Shown here: piece by piece, positions 50,191 to 63,344 of the stretch
Position numbering within the stretch: position 1 is the stretch's first letter
Layout of the letters: each line of letters begins with the position of its first letter
Origin: Larix kaempferi
Lineage: Eukaryota; Streptophyta; Pinopsida; Pinales; Pinaceae
Assembly: GCA_027924585.1 (NCBI GenBank)
Contig: BSBM01002121.1
Coordinates: forward strand, 558,001-622,000
Direction: 5' to 3'
DNA: 64,000 bases
Notes under the pieces: generated by a model
Databases searched by the model: none
Told to the model about the DNA's origin: nothing
Seen by the model: the letters and a program-made list of their open reading frames with translations, nothing else
Program-made: the position numbers and the translations under genes

Positions 50191-53100
50191 TTTTTTAAAA
50201 TCACAGCTTCTAGAAGGTTTACATGGTTTCGTAAAAAACACGAGTTTTTAGAAAATGTGTTTTATTTCATAAATGGAATCTACAAAGTATGCACATTCTT
50301 TGTCATAACGACTTTCTATAGTTTGCGCATTCATCCAGAAATAAGAAAAGCTTACTTCCACCATTTTTTAAAATCACAGCTTCTAGAAGGTTTATATGAT
50401 TTCGTTAAAAATACGAGTTTTTAGAAAAAGTGTTTTATTTCATAAATGGAATCTACACAGTATGCACATTCTACGTCATAACTACTTTCTATAGTTTTCA
50501 CATTCATCCGGAAATAAGAAAAGCTTACTTCCACCGTTTTTTAAAATCACAGCTTCTAGAAGGTTTACATGATTTCTTAAAAAACACGAGTTTTTAGAAA
50601 ATGTGTTTTATTTCATAAATGGAATCTACAAATTATGCACATTCTACATCATAATGAATTTCTATAGTGTGCGCATACGTCCGGAAATAAGAAAAGGTTA
50701 CTTCCCCCGTTTTTTAAAATCACAGCTTCTAGAAGGTTTACACGATTTCGTTAAAAACATGAGTTTTTAGAAAATGTGTTTTATTTCATAAATGGAATCA
50801 ACAAAGTATGCACATTCTACATCATAACGAATTTCTGTAGTTTTCGCATGCGTTTGGAAATAAGAAAAGCTTACTTCCCCTGTTTTTTAAAATCACAGCT
50901 TCTAGAAGGTTTACATGATTTGTTAAAAAACACGAGTTTTTAGAAAATGTGTTTTATTTCACAAATGGAATCAACAAAGTATGCACATTCTACGTCATAA
51001 CGACTTTCTATAGTTTGCGCATGCGTCCGGAAATAAGAAAAGCTTACTTCCACCGTTTTTTAAAATCACAGCTTCTAGAAGGTTTACATGATTTCGTAAA
51101 AAACACGAGTTTTTAGAAAATGTGTTTTATTTCATAAATGGAATCTACAAAGTATGCACATTCTACGTAATAACGACTTTCTATAGTTTGCGCATGCGTC
51201 CGGAAATAAGAAAAGGTTACTTCCCCCGTTTTTTACAATCACAGCTTCTAGAAGCTTTACACGATTTCGTAAAAAACATGAGATTTTAGAAAATGTGTTT
51301 TATTTCATAAATGGAATCAACAAAGTATGCACATTCTACGTCATAACGACTTTCTATAGTTTGCGCATGCGTTTGGAAATAAGAAAAGCTTACTTCCCCT
51401 GTTTTTTAAAATCACAGCTTCTAGAAGGTTTACATGATTTGTTAAAAAACACGAGTTTTTAGAAAATGTGTTTTATTTCACAAATGGAATCAACAAAGTA
51501 TGCACATTCTACGTCATAACGACTTTCTATAGTTTGCAAATGCGTCCGGAAATAAGAAAAGCTTACTTCTACTGTTTTTTAAAATCACGGCTTCTAGAAG
51601 GTTTACATGATTTCTTAAAAAACATGAGTTTTTAGAAAATGTGTTTTATTTCATAAGTGGAATCAACAAAGTATGCACATTCTACGTCATAACGACTTTC
51701 TATAGTTTGCGCATGCGTTTGGAAATAAGAAAAGCTTACTTCCCCTGTTTTTTAAAATCACAGCTTCTAGAAGGTTTACATGATTTGTTAAAAAACACAA
51801 GTTTTTAGAAAATGTGTTTTATTTCACAAATGGAATCAACAAAGTATGCACATTCTACATCATAACGACTTTCTATAGTTTGCGCATGCGTCCGGAAATA
51901 AGAAAAGCTTACTTCCACAGTTTTTTAAAATCACAACTTCTAGAAGGTTTACACGATTTCGTAAAAAACATGAGTTTTTAGAAAATGTGTTTTATTTCAT
52001 AAATGGAATCAACAAAGTATGCACATTCTACGTCATAACGACTTTCTATAGTTTGCGCATGCGTTTGGAAATAAGAAAAGCTTACTTCCCCTGTTTTTTG
52101 AAATCACAGCTTCTAGAAGGTTTACATGATTTCTTAAAAAACACGAGTTTTTAGAAAATGTGTTTTATTTCATAAATGAAATCAACAAAGTATGCACATT
52201 CTACGTAATAACGACTTTCTATAGTTTCCGCATTCGACCGGAAATAAGAAAAGCTTACTTCCACCGTTTTTTAAAATCACAGCTTCTAGAAGGTTTACAT
52301 GATTTCTTAAAAAACACGAGTTTTTAGAAAATGTGTTTTATTTCATAAATGGAATCAACAAAGTATGCTTATTCTACGTCATAACGACTTTCTATAGTTT
52401 GCGCATGCGTTTGGAAATAAGAAAGCTTACTTCCCCCGTTTTTTAAAATCACAGCTTCTAGAAGGTTTACATGATTTGTTAAAAAACACGAGTTTTTAGA
52501 AAATGTGTTTTATTTCATAAATGGAATCAACAAAGTATGCACATTCTACGTCATAACGACTTTCTATAGTTCGCGCATGCGTCCGGAAAGAAGAAAAGCT
52601 TACTTCCACCGTTTTTTAAAATAATAGCTTCTAGAAGGTTTACATGATTACGTAAAAAACACGAGTTTTTAGAAAATGTGTTTTATTTCATAAATGGAAT
52701 CTAAGAAGAATGCACATTCTACGTCATAATGACTTTCTATAGTTTGCGCATGCGTCCGGAAATAAGAAAACCTTACTTCCCCCGTTTTTTAAAATCACAG
52801 CTTCTAGAAGGTTTACATGATTTCGTAAAAAACACGAGTTTTTAGAAAATGTGTTTTATTTCATAAATGGAATCTACAAAATTTGCACATTCTACTTCAT
52901 AACGACTTTCTATAGTTTGCGCATGCGTCTGGAAATAAGAAAAGCTTACTTCCCCCGTTTTTTAAAATCACAGCTTCTAAAAGGTTTACATGATTTCTTA
53001 AAAAACACGAGTTTTTAGAAAATGTGTTTTATTTCATAAATGGAATCAACAAAGTATGCACATTCTATGTCATAACGACTTTCTATAGTTTGCGCATGCC

Positions 53101-53780
53101 TTTGGAAATAAGAAAAGCTTACTTCCCCCATTTTTTAAAATCACTGCTTCTAGAAGGTTTACATGATTTCGTAAAAAACACGAGTTTTTAGAAAATGTGT
53201 TTTATTTCATAAATGGAATAAACAAAGTATGCACATTCTATGTCATAACGACTTTCTATAGTTTGCGCATGCTTCCGAAAATAAGAAAAGCTTACTTCCC
53301 CCGTTTTTTAAAATCACAGCTTCTAGAAGGTTTACATGATTTCTTAAAAAACACGAGTTTTTAGAAAATGTGTTTTATTTCATAAATGGAATCAACAAAG
53401 TATGCACATTCTACGTCATAACGACTTTCTATAGTTTGCGCATGCGTTTGGAAATAAGAAAAGCTTACTTCCCCCGTTTTTTAAAATCATAGCTTCTAGA
53501 AGGTTTACATGATTTCGTAAAAAACACGAATTTTTAGAAAATGTGTTTTATTTCATAAATGGAATCAACAAAGTATGCACATTCTACGTCATAAGGACTT
53601 TCTATAGTTTGCGCATGCGTCTGGAAATAAGAAAAGCTTACTTCCCCCATTTTTTAAAATCACAGCTTCTAGAAGGTTTACACGATTTCGTTAAAAACAT
53701 GAGTTTTTAGAAAATGTGTTTTATTTCATAAATGGAATCAACAAAGTATGCACATTCTACGTCATAACGACTTTCTATAG
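50170..53780 (+). repeat. Block A paralogue of the indel-rich stretch
   Basis: Carries CATGGTTTCG, ACACAGTATGC, ACTACTTTC, CAAATTATGC, GCGCATACGTCC, CATGAGATTTTAG, GTATGCTTATTC and CTAAGAAGAATGC in the same order as 41490-45030. Two anchors, GCGCATACGT (50671) and GTTAGTGCATG (53779), are 3110 bases apart at strict 173-bp spacing. The same anchors are 3155 apart in the other copy. This copy looks clean and is the better reference for the block. Confidence 0.85.
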
Positions 53781-54502
53781 TTAGTGCATGCGTTTGGAAA
53801 TAAGAAAAGCTTACTTCCCCTGTTTTTTAAAATCACAGCTTCTAGAAGGTTTACATGATTTGTTAAAAAACACGAGTTTTTAGAAAATGTGTTTTATTTC
53901 ACAAATGGAATCAACAAAGTATGCACATTCTACGTCATAACGACTTTCTATAGTTTGTGCATGCTTCCGGAAATAAGAAAAGCTTACTTCCACCGTTTTT
54001 TAAAATCACAGCTTCTAGAAGGTTTACATGATTTCGTAAAAAACACGAGTTTTTAGAAAATGTGTTTTATTTCATAAATGGAATCTACAAAGTATGCACA
54101 TTCTACGTAATAACAACTTTCTATAGTTTGCGCATCCGTCCAGAAATAAGAAAAGGTTACTTCCCCCGTTTTTTACAATCACAGCTTGTAGAAGCTTTAC
54201 ACGATTTCGTAAAAAACATGAGTTTTTAGAAAATGTGTTTTATTTCATAAATGGAATCAACAAAGTATGCACATTCTACGTCATAATGACATTCTATAGT
54301 TTGCGCATGCGTTTGGAAATAAGAAAAGCTTACTTCCCCTATTTTTTAAAATCACAGCTTCTAGAAGGTTTACATGATTTGTTAAAAAACACGAGTTTTT
54401 AGAAAATGTGTTTTATTTCACAAATGGAATCAACAAAGTATGCACATTCTACGTCATAACGACTTTCTATAGTTTCCACATGCGTCCGGAAATAAGAAAA
54501 GC
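51390..54502 (+). repeat. 18-monomer (3113-bp) higher-order repeat, unit 1
   Basis: Start of three tandem units. Shared markers are TTCTACTG with CACGGCTTC, CATAAGTGG (51653), CACAAGTTTT, GTATGCTTATTC, GAAAGCTTAC (52421, one base short), CTAAGAAGAATGC, CTTCTAAAAGG, GTTAGTGCATG (53779) and GCTTGTAGAAGC. The start is placed where similarity to the next unit begins, between about 51360 and 51410. Confidence 0.9.
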
Positions 54503-57500
54503 TTACTTCCCCTGTTTTTTAAAATCACCGCTTCTAGAAGGTTTACATGATTTGTTAAAAAACACGAGTTTTTAGAAAATGTGTTTTATTTCACAAATGG
54601 AATCAACAAAGTATGCACATTCTACGTCATAACGACTTTCTATAGTTTGCAAATGCGTCCGGAAATAAGAAAAGCTTACTTCTACTGTTTTTTAAAATCA
54701 CGGCTTCTAGAAGGTTTACATGATTTCTTAAAAAACATGAGTTTTTAGAAAATGTGTTTTATTTCATAAGTGGAATCAACAAAGTATGCACATTCTACGT
54801 CATAACGACTTTCTATAGTTTGCGCATGCGTTTGGAAATAAGAAAAGCTTACTTCCCCTGTTTTTTAAAATCACAGCTTCTAGAAGGTTTACATGATTTG
54901 TTAAAAAACACAAGTTTTTAGAAAATGTGTTTTATTTCACAAATGGAATCAACAAAGTATGCACATTCTACATCATAACGACTTTCTATAGTTTGCGCAT
55001 GCGTCCGGAAATAAGAAAAGCTTACTTCCACAGTTTTTTAAAATCACAACTTCTAGAAGGTTTACACGATTTCGTAAAAAACATGAGTTTTTAGAAAATG
55101 TGTTTTATTTCATAAATGGAATCAACAAAGTATGCACATTCTACGTCATAACGACTTTCTATAGTTTGCGCATGCGTTTGGAAATAAGAAAAGCTTACTT
55201 CCCCTGTTTTTTAAAATCACAGCTTCTAGAAGGTTTACATGATTTCTTAAAAAACACGAGTTTTTAGAAAATGTGTTTTATTTCATAAATGAAATCAACA
55301 AAGTATGCACATTCTACGTAATAACGACTTTCTATAGTTTCCACATTCGACCGGAAATAAGAAAAGCTTACTTCCACCGTTTTTTAAAATCATAGCTTCT
55401 AGAAGGTTTACATGATTTCTTAAAAAACACGAGTTTTTAGAAAATGTGTTTTATTTCATAAATGGAATCAACAAAGTATGCTTATTCTACGTCATAACGA
55501 CTTTCTATAGTTTGCGCATGCGTTTGGAAATAAGAAAGCTTACTTCCCCCGTTTTTTAAAATCACAGCTTATAGAAGGTTTACATGATTTGTTAAAAAAC
55601 ACGAGTTTTTAGAAAATGTGTTTTATTTCATAAATGGAATCAACAAAGTATGCACATTCTACGTCATAACGACTTTCTATAGTTTGCGCATGCGTCCGGA
55701 AAGAAGAAAAGCTTACTTCCACCGTTTTTTAAAATAATAGCTTCTAGAAGGTTTACATGATTACGTAAAAAACACGAGTTTTTAGAAAATGTGTTTTATT
55801 TCATAAATGGAATCTAAGAAGAATGCACATTCTACGTCTTAATGACTTTCTATAGTTTGCGCATGCGTCCGGAAATAAGAAAACCTTACTTCCCCCGTTT
55901 TTTAAAATCACAGCTTCTAGAAGGTTTACATGATTTCGTAAAAAACACGAGTTTTTAGAAAATGTGTTTTATTTCATAAATGGAATCTACAAAATTTGCA
56001 CATTCTACTTCATAACGACTTTCTATAGTTTGCGCATGCGTCTGGAAATAAGAAAAGCTTACTTCCCCCGTTTTTTAAAATCACAGCTTCTAAAAGGTTT
56101 ACATGATTTCTTAAAAAACACGAGTTTTTAGAAAATGTGTTTTATTTCATAAATGGAATCAACAAAGTATGCACATTCTATGTCATAACGACTTTCTATA
56201 GTTTGCGCATGCCTTTGGAAATAAGAAAAGCTTACTTCCCCAATTTTTTAAAATCACTGCTTCTAGAAGGTTTACATGATTTCGTAAAAAACACGAGTTT
56301 TTAGAAAATGTGTTTTATTTCATAAATGGAATAAACAAAGTATGCACATTCTATGTCATAACGACTTTCTATAGTTTGCGCATGCTTCCGAAAATAAGAA
56401 AAGCTTACTTCCCCCGTTTTTTAAAATCACAGCTTCTAGAAGGTTTACATGATTTCTTAAAAAACACGAGTTTTTAGAAAATGTGTTTTATTTCATAAAT
56501 GGAATCAACAAAGTATGCACATTCTACGTCATAACGACTTTCTATAGTTTGCGCATGCGTTTGGAAATAAGAAAAGCTTACTTCCCCCGTTTTTTAAAAT
56601 CATAGCTTCTAGAAGGTTTACATGATTTCGTAAAAAACACGAATTTTTAGAAAATGTGTTTTATTTCATAAATGGAATCAACAAAGTATGCACATTCTAC
56701 GTCATAAGGACTTTCTATAGTTTGCGCATGCGTCTGGAAATAAGAAAAGCTTACTTCCCCCATTTTTTAAAATCACAGCTTCTAGAAGGTTTACACGATT
56801 TCGTTAAAAACATGAGTTTTTAGAAAATGTGTTTTATTTCATAAATGGAATCAACAAAGTATGCACATTCTACGTCATAACGACTTTCTATAGTTAGTGC
56901 ATGCGTTTGGAAATAAGAAAAGCTTACTTCCCCTGTTTTTTAAAATCACAGCTTCTAGAAGGTTTACATGATTTGTTAAAAAACACGAGTTTTTAGAAAA
57001 TGTGTTTTATTTCACAAATGGAATCAACAAAGTATGCACATTCTACGTCATAACGACTTTCTATAGTTTGTGCATGCTTCCGGAAATAAGAAAAGCTTAC
57101 TTCCACCGTTTTTTAAAATCACAGCTTCTAGAAGGTTTACATGATTTCGTAAAAAACACGAGTTTTTAGAAAATGTGTTTTATTTCATAAATGGAATCTA
57201 CAAAGTATGCACATTCTACGTAATAACAACTTTCTATAGTTTGCGCATCCGTCCAGAAATAAGAAAAGGTTACTTCCCCCGTTTTTTACAATCACAGCTT
57301 GTAGAAGCTTTACACGATTTCGTAAAAAACATGAGTTTTTAGAAAATGTGTTTTATTTCATAAATGGAATCAACAAAGTATGCACATTCTACGTCATAAT
57401 GACATTCTATAGTTTGCGCATGCGTTTGGAAATAAGAAAAGCTTACTTCCCCTATTTTTTAAAATCACAGCTTCTAGAAGGTTTACATGATTTGTTAAAA

Positions 57501-57615
57501 AACACGAGTTTTTAGAAAATGTGTTTTATTTCACAAATGGAATCAACAAAGTATGCACATTCTACGTCATAACGACTTTCTATAGTTTCCACATGCGTCC
57601 GGAAATAAGAAAAGC
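54503..57615 (+). repeat. 18-monomer higher-order repeat, unit 2
   Basis: The same markers shifted by exactly 3113: GAAAGCTTAC at 55534 and GTTAGTGCATG at 56892. Private changes are few (CCACATTCGACC, CTTATAGAAGG, ACGTCTTAATG). The one-base deletion in one monomer explains why the period is 3113 and not 3114. Confidence 0.92.
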
Positions 57616-60600
57616 TTACTTCCCCTGTTTTTTAAAATCACCGCTTCTAGAAGGTTTACATGATTTGTTAAAAAACACGAGTTTTTAGAAAATGTGTTTT
57701 ATTTCACAAATGGAATCAACAAAGTATGCACATTCTACGTCATAACGACTTTCTATAGTTTGCAAATGCGTCCGGAAATAAGAAAAGCTTACTTCTACTG
57801 TTTTTTAAAATCACGGCTTCTAGAAGGTTTACATGATTTCTTAAAAAACATGAGTTTTTAGAAAATGTGTTTTATTTCATAAGTGGAATCAACAAAGTAT
57901 GCACATTCTACGTCATAACGACTTTCTATAGTTTGCGCATGCGTTTGGAAATAAGAAAAGCTTACTTCCCCTGTTTTTTAAAATCACAGCTTCTAGAAGG
58001 TTTACATGATTTGTTAAAAAACACAAGTTTTTAGAAAATGTGTTTTATTTCACAAATGGAATCAACAAAGTATGCACATTCTACATCATAACGACTTTCT
58101 ATAGTTTGCGCATGCGTCCGGAAATAAGAAAAGCTTACTTCCACAGTTTTTTAAAATCACAACTTCTAGAAGGTTTACACGATTTCGTAAAAAACATGAG
58201 TTTTTAGAAAATGTGTTTTATTTCATAAATGGAATCAACAAAGTATGCACATTCTACGTCATAACGACTTTCTATAGTTTGCGCATGCGTTTGGAAATAA
58301 GAAAAGCTTACTTCCCCTGTTTTTTAAAATCACAGCTTCTAGAAGGTTTACATGATTTCTTAAAAAACACGAGTTTTTAGAAAATGTGTTTTATTTCATA
58401 AATGAAATCAACAAAGTATGCACATTCTACGTAATAACGACTTTCTATAGTTTCCGCATTCGACCGGAAATAAGAAAAGCTTACTTCCACCGTTTTTTAA
58501 AATCACAGCTTCTAGAAGGTTTACATGATTTCTTAAAAAACACGAGTTTTTAGAAAATGTGTTTTATTTCATAAATGGAATCAACAAAGTATGCTTATTC
58601 TACATCATAACGACTTTCTATAGTTTGCGCATGCGTTTGGAAATAAGAAAGCTTACTTCCCCCGTTTTTTAAAATCACAGCTTCTAGAAGGTTTACATGA
58701 TTTGTTAAAAAACACGAGTTTTTAGAAAATGTGTTTTATTTCATAAATGGAATCAACAAAGTATGCACATTCTACGTCATAACGACTTTCTATAGTTTGC
58801 GCATGCGTCCGGAAAGAAGAAAAGCTTACTTCCACCGTTTTTTAAAATAATAGCTTCTAGAAGGTTTACATGATTACGTAAAAAACACGAGTTTTTAGAA
58901 AATGTGTTTTATTTCATAAATGGAATCTAAGAAGAATGCACATTCTACGTCATAATGACTTTCTATAGTTTGCGCATGCGTCCGGAAATAAGAAAACCTT
59001 ACTTCCCCCGTTTTTTAAAATCACAGCTTCTAGAAGGTTTACATGATTTCGTAAAAAACACGAGTTTTTAGAAAATGTGTTTTATTTCATAAATGGAATC
59101 TACAAAATTTGCACATTCTACTTCATAACGACTTTCTATAGTTTGCGCATGCGTCTGGAAATAAGAAAAGCTTACTTCCCCCGTTTTTTAAAATCACAGC
59201 TTCTAAAAGGTTTACATGATTTCTTAAAAAACACGAGTTTTTAGAAAATGTGTTTTATTTCATAAATGGAATCAACAAAGTATGCACATTCTATGTCATA
59301 ACGACTTTCTATAGTTTGCGCATGCCTTTGGAAATAAGAAAAGCTTACTTCCCCCATTTTTTAAAATCACTGCTTCTAGAAGGTTTACATGATTTCGTAA
59401 AAAACACGAGTTTTTAGAAAATGTGTTTTATTTCATAAATGGAATAAACAAAGTATGCACATTCTATGTCATAACGACTTTCTATAGTTTGCGCATGCTT
59501 CCGAAAATAAGAAAAGCTTACTTCCCCCGTTTTTTAAAATCACAGCTTCTAGAAGGTTTACATGATTTCTTAAAAAACACGAGTTTTTAGAAAATGTGTT
59601 TTATTTCATAAATGGAATCAACAAAGTATGCACATTCTACGTCATAACGACTTTCTATAGTTTGCGCATGCGTTTGGAAATAAGAAAAGCTTACTTCCCC
59701 CGTTTTTTAAAATCATAGCTTCTAGAAGGTTTACATGATTTCGTAAAAAACACGAATTTTTAGAAAATGTGTTTTATTTCATAAATGGAATCAACAAAGT
59801 ATGCACATTCTACGTCATAAGGACTTTCTATAGTTTGCGCATGCGTCTGGAAATAAGAAAAGCTTACTTCCCCCATTTTTTAAAATCACAGCTTCTAGAA
59901 GGTTTACACGATTTCGTTAAAAACATGAGTTTTTAGAAAATGTGTTTTATTTCATAAATGGAATCAACAAAGTATGCACATTCTACGTCATAACGACTTT
60001 CTATAGTTAGTGCATGCGTTTGGAAATAAGAAAAGCTTACTTCCCCTGTTTTTTAAAATCACAGCTTCTAGAAGGTTTACATGATTTGTTAAAAAACACG
60101 AGTTTTTAGAAAATGTGTTTTATTTCACAAATGGAATCAACAAAGTATGCACATTCTACGTCATAACGACTTTCTATAGTTTGTGCATGCTTCCGGAAAT
60201 AAGAAAAGCTTACTTCCACCGTTTTTTAAAATCACAGCTTCTAGAAGGTTTACATGATTTCGTAAAAAACACGAGTTTTTAGAAAATGTGTTTTATTTCA
60301 TAAATGGAATCTACAAAGTATGCACATTCTACGTAATAACAACTTTCTATAGTTTGCGCATCCGTCCAGAAATAAGAAAAGGTTACTTCCCCCGTTTTTT
60401 ACAATCACAGCTTGTAGAAGCTTTACACGATTTCGTAAAAAACATGAGTTTTTAGAAAATGTGTTTTATTTCATAAATGGAATCAACAAAGTATGCACAT
60501 TCTACGTCATAATGACATTCTATAGTTTGCGCATGCGTTTGGAAATAAGAAAAGCTTACTTCCCCTATTTTTTAAAATCACAGCTTCTAGAAGGTTTACA

Positions 60601-60730
60601 TGATTTGTTAAAAAACACGAGTTTTTAGAAAATGTGTTTTATTTCACAAATGGAATCAACAAAGTATGCACATTCTACGTCATAACGACTTTCTATAGTT
60701 TCCACATGCGTCCGGAAATAAGAAAAGCTT
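57616..60730 (+). repeat. 18-monomer higher-order repeat, unit 3
   Basis: Markers shifted by a further 3113: GAAAGCTTAC at 58647 and GTTAGTGCATG at 60005. The unit ends near 60710, where TTCCACATGCGTCC is followed by TTCCACCG with CATGAGGTTTTAG, as at 13628-13730, and not by a fourth unit. CATAAGTGG does recur at 60992, still 3113 from its last copy, so part of the pattern extends a little further. Confidence 0.9.
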
Positions 60731-63330
60731 ACTTCCACCGTTTTTTAAAATCACCGCTTCTAGAAGGTTTACATGATTTCTTAAAAAACATGAGGTTTTA
60801 GAAAATGTGTTTTATTTCACAAATGGAATCAACAAAGTATGCACATTCTACGTCATAACGACTTTCTATAGTTTGCACATGCGTCCGGAAATAAGAAAAG
60901 CTTACTTCCACCGTTTTTTAAAATCACCGCTTCTAGAAGGTTTACATGATTTCTTAAAAAACATGAGTTTTTAGAAAATGTGTTTTATTTCATAAGTGGA
61001 ATCAACAAAGTATGCACATTCTACGTCATAATGACTTTCTATAGTTTGCGCATGCGTTTGGAAATAAGAAAAGCTTACTTCCCCTGTTTTTTAAAATCAC
61101 AGCTTCTAGAAGGTTTACATGATTTGTTAAAAAACACAAGTTTTTAGAAAATGTGTTTTATTTCACAAATGGAATCAACAAAGTATGCACATTCTACATC
61201 ATAACGACTTTCTATATTTTGCGCATGCGTCCGGAAATAAGAAAAGCTAACTTCCACAGTTTTTTAAAATCACAACTTCTAGAAGGTTTACACGATTTCC
61301 TAAAAAACACGAGTTTTTAGAAAATGTGTTTTATTTCATAAATGGAATCAACAAAGTATGCACATACTACGTCATAACGACTTTCTATAGTTTGCGCATG
61401 CGTTTGGAAATAAGAAAAGCTTACTTCCCCTGTTTTTTAAAATCACAGCTTTTAGAAGGTTTACATGATTTCTTAAAAAACACGAGTTTTTAGAAAATGT
61501 GTTTTATTTCATAAATGGAATCAACAAAGTATGCACATTCTACGTAATAACGACTTTCTATAGTTTCCGCATTCGACCGGAAATAAGAAAAGCTTACTTC
61601 CACCGTTTTTTAAAATCACAGCTTCTAGAAGGTTTACATGATTTCTTAAAAAACACGAGTTTTTAGAAAATGTGTTTTATTTCATAAATGGAATCAACAA
61701 AGTATGCACATTCTACGTAATAACGACTTTCTATAGTTTCCGCATTCGACCGGAAATAAGAAAAGCTTACTTCCACCGTTTTTTAAAATCACAGCTTCTA
61801 GAAGGTTTACATGATTTCTTAAAAAACACGAGTTTTTAGAAAATGTGTTTTATTTCATAAATGGAATCAACAAAGTATGCACATTCTACGTCATAACGAC
61901 TTTCTATAGTTTGCGCATGCATCCGGAAAGAAGAAAAGCTTACTTCCACCGTTTTTTAAAATAATAGCTTCTAGAAGGTTTACATGATTACGTAAAAAAC
62001 ATGAGTTTTTAGAAAATGTGTTTTATTTCATAAATGGAATCTACAAAGAATGCACATTCTACGTCATAATGACTTTCTATAGTTTGCGCATGCGTCCGGA
62101 AATAAGAAAAGCTTACTTCCCCCGTTTTTTAAAATCACAGCTTCTAGAAGGTTTACATGATTTCGTAAAAAATACGAGTTTTTAGAAAATGTGTTTTATT
62201 TCATAAATGGAATCTACAAAATTTGCACACTCTACTTCATAACGACTTTCTATAGTTTGCGCATGCGTCTGGAAATAAGAAAAGCTTACTTCCCCCGTTT
62301 TTTAAAATCACAGCTTCTAGAAGGTTTACATGATTTCTTAAAAAACACGAGTTTTTAGAAAATGTGTTTTATTTCATAAATGGAATCAACAAAGTATGCA
62401 CATTCTATGTCATAACGACTTTCTATAGTTTGCACATGCCTTTGGAAATAAGAAAAGCTTACTTCCCCCATTTTTTAAAATCACTGCTTCTAAAAGGTTT
62501 ACATGATTTCGTAAAAAACATGAGTTTTTAGAAAATGTGTTTTATTTCATAAATGGAATCAACAAAGTATGCACATTCTATGTCATAACGACTTTCTATA
62601 GTTTGCGCATGCGTTTGGAAATAAGAAAAGCTTACTTCCCCTGTTTTTTAAAATCACAGCTTCTAGAAGGTTTACATGCTTTGTTAAAAAACACGAGTTT
62701 TTAGAAAATGTGTTTTATTTCATAAATGGAATCAACAAAGTATGCACATTCTACGTCATAACGACTTTCTATAGTTTGCGCATGCGTTTGGAAATAAGAA
62801 AAGCTTACTTCCCCCGTTTTTTAAAATCACAGCTTCTAGAAGGTTTACATGATTTCGTAAAAAACACGAATTTTTAGAAAATGTGTTTTGTTTCATAAAT
62901 GGAATCAACAAAGTATGCACATTCTACGTCATAAGGACTTTCTATAGTTTGCGCATGCGTATGGAAATAAGAAAAGCTTACTTCCCCCGTTTTTTAAAAT
63001 CACAGCTTCTAGAAGGTTTACATAATTTCTTAAAAAACACGAGTTTTTAGAAAATGTGTTTTATTTCATAAATGGAATCAACAAAGTATGCACATTCTAC
63101 GTCATAATGACTTTCTATAGTTTGGGCATGCGTTTGGAAATAAGAAAAGCTTACTTCCCCCGTTTTTTAAAATCACAGCTTCTAGAAGGTTTACATGATT
63201 TCTTAAAAAACACGAGTTTTTAGAAAATATGTTTTATTTCATAAATGGAATCAACAAAGTATGAACATTCTAAGTCATAACGACTTTCTATAGTTTCCGC
63301 ATTCGACCGGAAATAAGAAAAGCTTACTTC
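60700..63330 (+). repeat. 17/18-monomer repeat, copy 3 (diverged)
   Basis: TTCCACATGCGTCC at 60699 and CATGAGGTTTTAG match 13628-13730. CACATACTACG (61361), two TCCGCATTCGACC monomers, GGAAAGAAG, TTTGCACACTC, TTTACATGCTTTG, GCGTATGGAAAT (62958) and TCTAAGTCATAAC (63272) follow in the order seen at 13850-15900. Two extra monomers (about 61000-61346), carrying CATAAGTGG and CACAAGTTTT, come from the preceding higher-order repeat family. This is clear evidence of exchange between families. Confidence 0.8.
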
Positions 63331-63344
63331 CCCCGTTTTTTAAA

